Positions 1 through 5,423 of a stretch of DNA of 6,604 nucleotides are shown piece by piece. Source of the stretch: a bacterium CG2_30_54_10 (lineage in GTDB: Bacteria; Muiribacteriota; Ozemobacteria; Ozemobacterales; Ozemobacteraceae); assembly GCA_001872985.1 (NCBI GenBank), contig MNYA01000210.1, positions 555-7,158 on the forward strand, read 5' to 3'. The notes under the pieces are model-generated. The model was not told the DNA's origin and did not search any database. It was given only the letters and a program-made list of their open reading frames with translations. Position 1 is the stretch's first letter. The number at the start of each line of letters is the position of its first letter. Both the position numbers and the translations under genes were made by a program.

Positions 1-174
1 ACTGCGAACAAAGCCGGCTTTTGGTCCGATGGGTGCCAGTTCAAATCCCTTGCGATTTCCTCAAAAGGAACCCTTCTCGCCGGAACCCTTGACGGACGGA
101 TTTTCGAAACAAATGACGGAAAGACCTTTTCTCTGATTCTAAAATTCTCCGACGGCGCATTTCGACGACCTTGA
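1..174 (+). CDS. C-terminal end of a beta-propeller-like protein (5' end outside window)
   Basis: The frame is open from the first base to a TGA at 172-174, giving 57 visible residues. The segment around residues 22-45 (GTLLAGTLDGRIFETNDGKT) has the form of a propeller blade strand: a hydrophobic beta strand, then AGT-x-DG-x-IF, then a polar turn and a TF/TW strand. It matches the 'G-x-(L/V/I)-W-(A/V/I)-G-T-x-x-G-(L/I)' pattern repeated in the protein encoded at 4363-5388, so the two may be relatives. The stretch TNDGKTF also recalls a degenerate Asp-box (BNR) turn, which is shortened by one residue. Only about one blade is visible, so neither the blade count nor the export signal can be judged. 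The next gene starts 30 bp downstream, which suggests co-transcription. Function is unknown and the fold is an inference. Confidence 0.65.
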   Translation, partial: TANKAGFWSDGCQFKSLAISSKGTLLAGTLDGRIFETNDGKTFSLILKFSDGAFRRP

Positions 175-196
175 TCGCCCATGATCTTCAATAAGT

Positions 197-200
197 GAGG
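197..200 (+). promoter_or_regulatory. Ribosome binding site (GAGG) of the TPR gene
   Basis: GAGG lies 4 nt before the ATG at 205 and 7 nt before the ATG at 208. The spacing favours the second ATG of the ATGATG pair. It excludes the later in-frame ATG at 229, which has only a T/C-rich stretch in front of it. Confidence 0.6.
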
Positions 201-204
201 CAGA

Positions 205-1596
205 ATGATGGCCATTAACCCCCTTTTCATGAGAAATCACCCGCTCTTTTTCGTTCCGGTTCCGGTTCCGGTTCCGGTGTTGATGTTAATGTTAATGTTA
301 ATGTTAATGTGTTCGCTTTCCCTGGAGGTTGATGCCGCCAAACCGGCCAAGGCTGCTAAGGCTGCTAAGGCTGGTTCTGCCAAGGCTGCAACTGCTGCCA
401 AGGCAACCACCGCATCAGCGACGGTTGACGCTTCGAAGGCAGTCTCCGCCCCCGTTCCGGCTGCGAACCCTCAGGCCGCCCCTGCCGTTATCGAAGAGAT
501 TCCCGTAGCCGCTGATGCCAGGGAAGCCTATGGGCGAGGCCAGTCTGCCTTCAAAGATGGAAAGGCTCTGTTCGCGATCCGGTCGTTCCTGGAAGCCCTC
601 AAGCAAGATCCTCAGAACATTCCCCTCATGTCCCGAACTGGCTGTCTGATAATGGATTATGGCGAAACAAGCTTGAAGGAAGGCCGGGAACTGCTGACCA
701 AATTGATGATATCGCGAAAAAACTCGGCCACCGAGGAAGAGCTGGTTGCCTATGCGCGTTCCCTCTTCATGGTCGAGCCTTTTAAGTTCAACGATGCCGA
801 GGCAACCCTGCGTGGAATCCTGAAGACCAACCCGCGGAGCGCCTCAGCCTATGTTGCCCTCGGCGATCTCGATCTATTCAGAAACCATTTCGAGAACGCG
901 ATCGAAAACTTCAAGCAGGCCAAAACTCTCAACTCTGGCGACAAGCGTGCCCTGTTCGGAATCGCTTTCGGCCTGATGGGGTTAAAGAAAAATCCGGAAG
1001 CGCTTGACGCGCTCCAAACGGGTCTGGCGGTTTCCCCCACGGACCCATGGGTGAATGTTAGAATGGGCCGTGGATTGGTGGCGTTGGGGCAACCCATAGC
1101 TGGTTCTCGGCATTTCAAGATGGCCATTGAGGCAGACCCTGATTATCTGCCCGCTCATCTGGCTTACATCGCTCAGCTTCTTCCCAATGTGGGTGACATG
1201 ACCGCATGGCGCCATCTCCAGGTTGCCCAGCGTCTCGATCCCGAAAACCCGCAGGTGTATTACTACCTCGGAATCTTCCAGGAAATGCGTGGGCATGTCG
1301 ATTTGGCGGTTGAAAACTATGAGGTCGCGGAATCCTTCGGCCCTCAATCTGTTGAGGTGAAGTTGCGCTTGGCCCGAATTTTCGCCGGTATCGGTCACAG
1401 TTTTCCCGGCAATGTTTTTTCGAACGAGGATTTCATGGCACAGAAAGAATACCAGTTGTTCTACGATGGCCAACGCGCACTCGGCCTCCTCCGCGAAGTC
1501 CAGGCCCTCGCGCCGAACCATCCCGACTCCGCTTTCATCAACAGTACCATCGAAAAACTTGAAAACAGTGTTTCCCGTGGACAAGAAAATAATTGA
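205..1596 (+). CDS. Exported TPR-repeat protein with a microsatellite-encoded signal peptide
   Basis: This gene encodes 463 residues, or 462 if the second ATG at 208 is used, which fits the GAGG at 197-200 better. Residues 1-44 form a signal peptide. It has a short n-region with R10 and H12, then a hydrophobic core made of FF, (VP)x4, V and (LM)x5, and a probable cleavage near VDA-AK (43-45). C36 follows LMLM, not a lipobox, so a lipoprotein is unlikely. Residues 44-95 are a Lys/Ala/Pro/Thr low-complexity tether. From about residue 105 to the end there are helical repeats of roughly 34 residues in TPR style (W/Y-x-x-L-G, A-x-x-x-(F/L)...P). The clearest begin near 108, 214, 248, 281, 315 and 350, with endings such as DPQN, SPTDP, DPDY, DPENP and APNHP. 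A last helical pair covers 418-455. TPR solenoids bind other proteins, and the partner here is not visible. The gene lies 30 bp after the preceding propeller fragment and 81 bp before the 877-residue secreted protein, so it may serve the same envelope assembly. The TPR fold is clear; the role is unknown. Confidence 0.88.
   Translation: MMAINPLFMRNHPLFFVPVPVPVPVLMLMLMLMLMCSLSLEVDAAKPAKAAKAAKAGSAKAATAAKATTASATVDASKAVSAPVPAANPQAAPAVIEEIPVAADAREAYGRGQSAFKDGKALFAIRSFLEALKQDPQNIPLMSRTGCLIMDYGETSLKEGRELLTKLMISRKNSATEEELVAYARSLFMVEPFKFNDAEATLRGILKTNPRSASAYVALGDLDLFRNHFENAIENFKQAKTLNSGDKRALFGIAFGLMGLKKNPEALDALQTGLAVSPTDPWVNVRMGRGLVALGQPIAGSRHFKMAIEADPDYLPAHLAYIAQLLPNVGDMTAWRHLQVAQRLDPENPQVYYYLGIFQEMRGHVDLAVENYEVAESFGPQSVEVKLRLARIFAGIGHSFPGNVFSNEDFMAQKEYQLFYDGQRALGLLREVQALAPNHPDSAFINSTIEKLENSVSRGQENN
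253..278 (+). repeat. Hexanucleotide tandem repeat (GTTCCG)x4 plus GT
   Basis: Four perfect GTTCCG units run from 253 to 276, followed by a partial GT. In frame they encode VPVPVPVP (residues 17-24) in the signal peptide of the TPR protein. The 6-bp unit equals two codons, so gain or loss of units changes length without a frameshift. Confidence 0.97.
279..308 (+). repeat. Hexanucleotide tandem repeat GTTGAT + (GTTAAT)x4
   Basis: One variant unit (GTTGAT, 279-284) is followed by four perfect GTTAAT units (285-308). Read in the gene's frame as TTG/TTA-ATG, the array encodes (Leu-Met)x5, residues 26-35, in the signal-peptide core. It directly abuts the GTTCCG array. Both units start with GTT, which suggests that one array grew out of the edge of the other. 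Confidence 0.97.
349..372 (+). repeat. 9-bp tandem repeat (AAGGCTGCT)x2 plus AAGGCT
   Basis: Two perfect 9-bp units and a two-thirds unit encode KAAKAAKA (residues 49-56), just after the predicted signal-peptide cleavage site. Further degenerate GCCAAGGCT words continue to about 405, so the whole Lys/Ala tether looks as if it grew by short duplications. Confidence 0.85.
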
Positions 1597-1661
1597 AACT
1601 AAATTACCCCACGTGTCATAGTTTTCGCTTTGGCTTAACCGGAATTTTTTCCACTAAACTG

Positions 1662-1669
1662 AAGGAGGA
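1662..1669 (+). promoter_or_regulatory. Strong ribosome binding site (AAGGAGGA) of the large secreted protein gene
   Basis: A near-perfect anti-Shine-Dalgarno match lies 8 nt before the ATG at 1678 and fixes that start. The rest of the 81-bp gap (1597-1677) shows no convincing promoter or terminator. It holds only a short GGAA-TTTT-TTCC palindrome at 1641-1652. Confidence 0.85.
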
Positions 1670-1677
1670 AGAATAAG

Positions 1678-4311
1678 ATGGATCGCAAGAAATCCTGCTC
1701 CGGAAGATGGTCTTTCGCCCTTTTGGCACTCGCCTTTCTCATAACTCTTGCAGGCGCGGCTCGCGCCACTGACGTTTCGACCGTCAGTGAAGATGACAAG
1801 TTCGCTCCCCAGCGAATTACGCTCATGTCCGGAATGTCGGTGGAAACAAACGAGGTGCGCCGGGCGGCCAAAATGACCGAAGAGCCCAGAGCCTCGATCG
1901 CCGTCTGGTGCCCCTGGATGGAACCACCTCCTGTCGAGCGCAACCGCGCTGACATGATTGACGGAACCAAATGCAAAATCTATAAGAACATCGGAGCCAC
2001 TCGCGACAGGTATCCTTTCGTCGTCAGAGCCGTGACCCCCGAAAACGATGGGCCCTTCTATGTTTACCGAAACGTCCGCTACAACTGGAAATTCGAAACC
2101 AGCCCGGCCGACGAAGCTCTCGGCGGAAACCGCCCCGGAAAGTCCGGAAGAGACCCCTGGACCCCCTTCTATCGCCAAGCCCTCCTGGAAAGCGAAGTTC
2201 TTTCTTTTATCCAGCAGTATGCCAAGGATAAGGTTGGCCCCGATTCGCTACCCGAAAAGAAGGCCTTCGCCAACCGGCACACAACGGTCTATGACTCCGG
2301 AATCACCGGAAATACCCAAGTTGCCGAGTCTACCATCCTTCAACAGGTCGGGATGACCTTGACCTACGATCGCGCGGATGTCACCGCCGAGGTCACTGCT
2401 GTCCCCGTTGTAGGCACGGGTTACCCTGATGGCGATTCCGCCACTGCAGATCTCGCAGACCCTGGCGATACCATCCAAAGCACGGTCACTCTCGACGCGG
2501 CGATTGATGAACAGAAATGGGTCAAGGATCAGAAGGTTATCAACCCCGTTCCTTCTGCCTTCTCGAGCGTCTGGACCCTGGGCGAGTGCTCCGCTTACTC
2601 CCTTTGCTACGTCGAAGACTACAGGAAACCCGCCGGAAGCGGTCTTGCTTCCCGTGGCAACACCTACGAGGGCTCTGTCGGCGGCTACATCAAGGGCGGC
2701 GTGGTCATTGATTATGAAGATGACAACACTGAGGCCAAGGCGGAATCCGACCAGCTGCAGGCCAAGCTGAAATACTACGTTGGCAACGGCGACGTCTACA
2801 AAGTCCAAAATCCCTTCTACGGCGAAGATTCCACGCATGAAACCCGCTCGTTGCCGTATCTCACCTTCTTCTATTTGGCCGCGAACTCCGAGTTCGGCCC
2901 CTACGCCTGCGCCTCCCAGCGCGACCGCGAACTCGACTGGTATGTCGATGGCCATCCCTACTGGAGTTCCAAGGAGCAAAAGGAGATCATCGAATACGTC
3001 GGTGAGCGCTACGGAAACGCCTGGAACTCCAATGGCATCCCCGATTGGGAATTAGGCGTGGTCTTTACCACCCTCGGCCTCGACGGCAAGGGAAAGAACT
3101 CCAAGCGCATTACTGAGCAGCTGAATGATGCCTGGACGCGCCGCTCAATGGAGAATTGCACCTACTTTCAGGCTCTTCGTGCCGATCTCCTCTCCCGCAA
3201 GAGCAATGGAGGCACGGCCAGAGCTCTGGCCGCCCTCAACGCTCTCGAAAACGTTATCCTCAAGGGTGCTCCCGGAATGCGTGACGATCGGACCTTCTAT
3301 CGCTTCGCCGCAGCCGGGTATGACCCCAACCTCGGCTCATATTGCATCGGGCCTCAGAAGCTCGAAAAAGATAACCCCCTGGTCCACCAGGAATGGGCCG
3401 CTGAAAAGAAAGGCGTTCCGATCAAGAAGGGAAAATGGATCCTTGCCGAAAAGCGCCTGATCCTGCCTAAGCACTTCACCCAGGCCGCCTTTGACTCGAC
3501 CAGCACCGACCTTTTCACCTCCAAGCAGATCCTGCAGGTCGTTCTGGCCGACTGCTGCGGGAACATGACCACGGTCAACCCTTCCACCGAGAACTCCCGC
3601 GACGGGGTCATAATCCACGATGACGCTGAATCCTCGCTTCCGGTGCCTGAGATGTTCGTTCAGGATCCGATCTCCCAGACCGATATTCCCATCCAAGTGC
3701 CAAGTAACGCCGATCTGGCCGAGGGTGAGAAACTCGTAATCAAAAGCAAAAAGGAGGGAACCGAGAAAGAATACGGGCCCAGCGATTCCGTCGGTCAGTT
3801 TGACCTCGCGAACAACGACTTCTTTCTCCAGCACAAAGACGGAACCCGCAGTCAAATTTCCCCCTTGGGGGGAGATTCCAAAGCCACAAATGGCGGTGAA
3901 AAGTCGATCTTCGAAGATACACGGGTTCAATTCACTCTAGGCGGCTACGACAATGTCGATGGAATGTCCTCTTTCCGCGGTGTCGGAAAACAAAAGCTGG
4001 AAATCTTCTCCATCGATGAAGCGGGCACACGGATCGCCCCCGAACAACTCGAATTCGTCGACGATGCCGGACAGGCCAAGACCGCCGAGTTTGTCGAGCG
4101 AAGCAACACCGGGGATCCCTACAAATTCAAACCTCAATACCGGATCCATCACATTTTCCGCAAGCCCGGCCGCTACCAGGTCGCCTACACCATGTGGGAA
4201 TACACCAACCCCTCTGGCCCCAAACAGTCGCGAACGATGACCTACAATGTCCGGGTCCAGGACTCTAAGACCGAGAATCGGAGCATCCAGAGCGAGACAA
4301 TCAACCACTGA
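1678..4311 (+). CDS. Large secreted protein of unrecognised family (877 aa)
   Basis: The N-terminus is a classical Sec signal peptide: basic MDRKK, a hydrophobic core at about 12-27, and a cleavage site ARA-T (28-31). No other membrane segment is visible, so the mature protein of about 847 residues should be periplasmic or extracellular. The mature part is rich in D, E, K, G, Y and W. It has nine cysteines (78, 99, 304, 310, 411, 494, 556, 626, 627), including a vicinal pair in DCCGN and a CxxxxxC pair. These could form disulfides with one Cys left over. Residues 480-530 look helical. Residues 740-862 look like a C-terminal beta sandwich, ending in a PGRYQVAYTMWEYT strand of the type seen in PKD/Ig-like domains, but I cannot confirm the family. 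No sortase signal, PEP-CTERM or other sorting tail is seen. I recognise no catalytic motif. The AAGGAGGA 8 nt upstream fixes the start. It lies between the TPR gene and the propeller gene, which suggests a shared assembly. It may be a structural surface or matrix component or an orphan enzyme; neither is shown. Confidence 0.88.
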   Translation: MDRKKSCSGRWSFALLALAFLITLAGAARATDVSTVSEDDKFAPQRITLMSGMSVETNEVRRAAKMTEEPRASIAVWCPWMEPPPVERNRADMIDGTKCKIYKNIGATRDRYPFVVRAVTPENDGPFYVYRNVRYNWKFETSPADEALGGNRPGKSGRDPWTPFYRQALLESEVLSFIQQYAKDKVGPDSLPEKKAFANRHTTVYDSGITGNTQVAESTILQQVGMTLTYDRADVTAEVTAVPVVGTGYPDGDSATADLADPGDTIQSTVTLDAAIDEQKWVKDQKVINPVPSAFSSVWTLGECSAYSLCYVEDYRKPAGSGLASRGNTYEGSVGGYIKGGVVIDYEDDNTEAKAESDQLQAKLKYYVGNGDVYKVQNPFYGEDSTHETRSLPYLTFFYLAANSEFGPYACASQRDRELDWYVDGHPYWSSKEQKEIIEYVGERYGNAWNSNGIPDWELGVVFTTLGLDGKGKNSKRITEQLNDAWTRRSMENCTYFQALRADLLSRKSNGGTARALAALNALENVILKGAPGMRDDRTFYRFAAAGYDPNLGSYCIGPQKLEKDNPLVHQEWAAEKKGVPIKKGKWILAEKRLILPKHFTQAAFDSTSTDLFTSKQILQVVLADCCGNMTTVNPSTENSRDGVIIHDDAESSLPVPEMFVQDPISQTDIPIQVPSNADLAEGEKLVIKSKKEGTEKEYGPSDSVGQFDLANNDFFLQHKDGTRSQISPLGGDSKATNGGEKSIFEDTRVQFTLGGYDNVDGMSSFRGVGKQKLEIFSIDEAGTRIAPEQLEFVDDAGQAKTAEFVERSNTGDPYKFKPQYRIHHIFRKPGRYQVAYTMWEYTNPSGPKQSRTMTYNVRVQDSKTENRSIQSETINH
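3215..3232. repeat. 18-bp perfect palindrome inside the large secreted protein gene
   Basis: CGGCCAGAG is followed at once by its reverse complement CTCTGGCCG. The site sits in codons for TARALA (about residues 513-518) and contains GAGCTC at its centre. With no loop it would be a poor RNA hairpin. It may be a protein-binding site or chance in a GC-rich coding stretch. Confidence 0.5.
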
Positions 4312-4318
4312 TGTGACC

Positions 4319-4348
4319 GAACGGGCGCCCCGGAAGGGGCGCCCGTTC
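4319..4348 (+). terminator. Perfect 13-bp GC-rich hairpin with GGAA tetraloop, no U-tract
   Basis: The left arm at 4319-4331 (GAACGGGCGCCCC) is the exact reverse complement of the right arm at 4336-4348, enclosing a GNRA-type GGAA loop. It begins 8 nt after the stop codon of the large secreted protein gene. It is followed by CC-TT-GGAGG rather than a T-run, so it is not a textbook Rho-independent terminator. It may be a partial terminator or attenuator that lowers expression of the downstream propeller gene, or a 3' stabiliser of the upstream mRNA. The structure is certain from the sequence; the function is inferred. Confidence 0.5.
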
Positions 4349-4352
4349 CCTT

Positions 4353-4357
4353 GGAGG
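4353..4357 (+). promoter_or_regulatory. Ribosome binding site (GGAGG) of the propeller gene
   Basis: GGAGG ends 5 nt before the ATG at 4363. It decides the start: the in-frame TTG at 4351 overlaps this site and cannot be the initiator. The site begins 4 nt after the hairpin at 4319-4348. Confidence 0.8.
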
Positions 4358-4362
4358 ATGAC

Positions 4363-5388
4363 ATGAAGTTTCGCCGTTCCCTGTATCTGCTGACGATCGC
4401 GATCTTGGTCTTCTGTTGTTCCCTGGCTGATGCGCAGACGGATATCAAAAGTCGCATAGTTGTACAAGTCCCACGCGATGGGAAGCTGGCACGCACCAGA
4501 ATCGACTCGGTCTTCATCGCTTCCCAATCAGTGCTTTGGGGAACCGCCGGCGGTGTGTTCGTCGAAAATGCCGATGGTTTCGGCACTTGGTGGACTTCAA
4601 AAAATGCGCCATTCAAGCAGGAAGAGTTCGTCGCCGTAGCCGCGAGAAATGGCGAAATCTGGATCGGTGTCCGAAATCCCGCTGCCGGACAGGGGATCTT
4701 CCTTCTCGACGGCTCCACTTGGACCAGATTTCATCCCAGCCTCAACGAGATGCTTTCCGACCTTGTGAACTGCATCCTGGTCGATGGCAAGGAACGGGTC
4801 TGGATCGGGTATGAAGAACGCGGAATCGACCGATACATCGGAGAAGGATACGGTAAAACAACGCTTCGCCTGTTCGGCGGAATCAAGGTAAAGGCAGGCC
4901 TTCTTCCGGGATCGGTAAATGCGTTGACAGATGCGGGGGGCATGATCTGGGCGGGAACGAATTCAGGCCTGTGCCGCTTCAACCCGGAATCGGAGCACAA
5001 GGCCAAATTCGAATCGTGGACCTTCGGAAAGAACTTTCCCGACCAGGCCGTCTGGGCACTCATTCCTTACGGTGATGGCCGGGTGGCCGCCGGGACCGAT
5101 CAGGGTTTCGTCCTTCCCGACGGCGCTGGCTGGAAACTCATCGGCATGAAGGACGGTCTTTCCTCAATGCCGATCAAAGCGCTGTGTTCTGAGAAAGGCC
5201 GGGTCTGGGTTGGGCACACGAACGGCCTGCAGGTCTACGAGGACGGCAAGCTCTCGGCGTTGCTCTACACCCCTGACCTGCTGCCCGCGCAGTCGGTGCG
5301 CTGTTTGGCGGCCCGCGTCCTTCCCGATGGCTCTTCCAGGATATACGTCGGAACTGAGGCTGGCGCACGGGTGTTTTCAATTCCCTGA
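4363..5388 (+). CDS. Exported seven-bladed beta-propeller protein (regulator-propeller-like)
   Basis: The protein has 341 residues from the ATG that follows GGAGG. The signal peptide is MKFRR plus a hydrophobic core (7-20), with probable cleavage at ADA-Q (22-25). C18 and C19 do not sit in a lipobox. The mature part holds seven blade motifs of the form (V/I)-W-x-G-x-x-x-G-(L/I/V): VLWGTAGGVF (57-66), EIWIGVRNPAAGQGIF (98-113), RVWIGYEERGIDRY (145-158), MIWAGTNSGLCRF (194-206), RVAAGTDQGFVL (240-251), RVWVGHTNGLQVY (280-292) and RIYVGTEAGARVF (326-338). These resemble the short repeats of two-component regulator propellers (Reg_prop type). Here the propeller stands alone in the envelope, with no membrane helix, histidine kinase or DNA-binding domain, so a ligand- or protein-binding role is more likely than direct signalling. 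The blade ends at 113-119 and 290-296 (FLLDGSTW, YEDGKL) are typical turns. It is the last gene of the + strand unit, and the fragment at 1-174 has a similar blade. Confidence 0.85.
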   Translation: MKFRRSLYLLTIAILVFCCSLADAQTDIKSRIVVQVPRDGKLARTRIDSVFIASQSVLWGTAGGVFVENADGFGTWWTSKNAPFKQEEFVAVAARNGEIWIGVRNPAAGQGIFLLDGSTWTRFHPSLNEMLSDLVNCILVDGKERVWIGYEERGIDRYIGEGYGKTTLRLFGGIKVKAGLLPGSVNALTDAGGMIWAGTNSGLCRFNPESEHKAKFESWTFGKNFPDQAVWALIPYGDGRVAAGTDQGFVLPDGAGWKLIGMKDGLSSMPIKALCSEKGRVWVGHTNGLQVYEDGKLSALLYTPDLLPAQSVRCLAARVLPDGSSRIYVGTEAGARVFSIP

Positions 5389-5404
5389 GTGGGTGTGCCT
5401 TTTT
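5362..5404 (+). terminator. Weak Rho-independent terminator candidate at the end of the + strand unit
   Basis: GGCGCAC (5362-5368) can pair with GTGTGCC (5393-5399), six Watson-Crick pairs and one G-U, followed directly by five T (5400-5404). The left arm and stop codon lie inside the propeller gene. The 24-nt loop is long, although GGG (5369-5371) and CCC (5382-5384) could pair within it. The position between convergent genes fits a terminator, but the structure is marginal. Confidence 0.35.
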
Positions 5405-5423
5405 CATAATGTGATACAAGCAA

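Noticed and set aside
181..198. Mini-ORF ATG ATC TTC AAT AAG TGA just before the TPR gene, as a leader peptide
   Set aside because: It is only five codons, has no ribosome binding site and no regulatory codon run. Its stop overlaps the GAGG of the next gene by chance.
229..231. Internal ATG (residue 9) as the real start of the TPR protein
   Set aside because: No Shine-Dalgarno precedes it, whereas GAGG at 197-200 fits 205/208. The hydrophobic core is kept either way, so the repeat finding does not depend on it.
298..312. LMLMC as a lipoprotein signal (C36) in the TPR protein
   Set aside because: The residues before Cys are M-L-M, not the small residues (A/S/G) required at -1. A signal peptidase I site at VDA-A fits better.
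1630..1660. Promoter candidate TTGGCT ... TAAACT in the 81-bp gap
   Set aside because: The spacing is 19 bp, both hexamers are weak, and transcription would start inside the Shine-Dalgarno site of the next gene.
2248..2979. Long - strand open frame (243 codons) inside the 877-residue protein gene
   Set aside because: Antisense shadow of a GC-biased gene that has a strong ribosome binding site and signal peptide. The antisense product is low-complexity G/V/A-rich with no motif.
3860..3872. CCCCCTTGGGGGG run as a frameshift or slippage site
   Set aside because: The reading frame continues normally on both sides (ISPLGGD) and neither shifted frame gives a sensible product.
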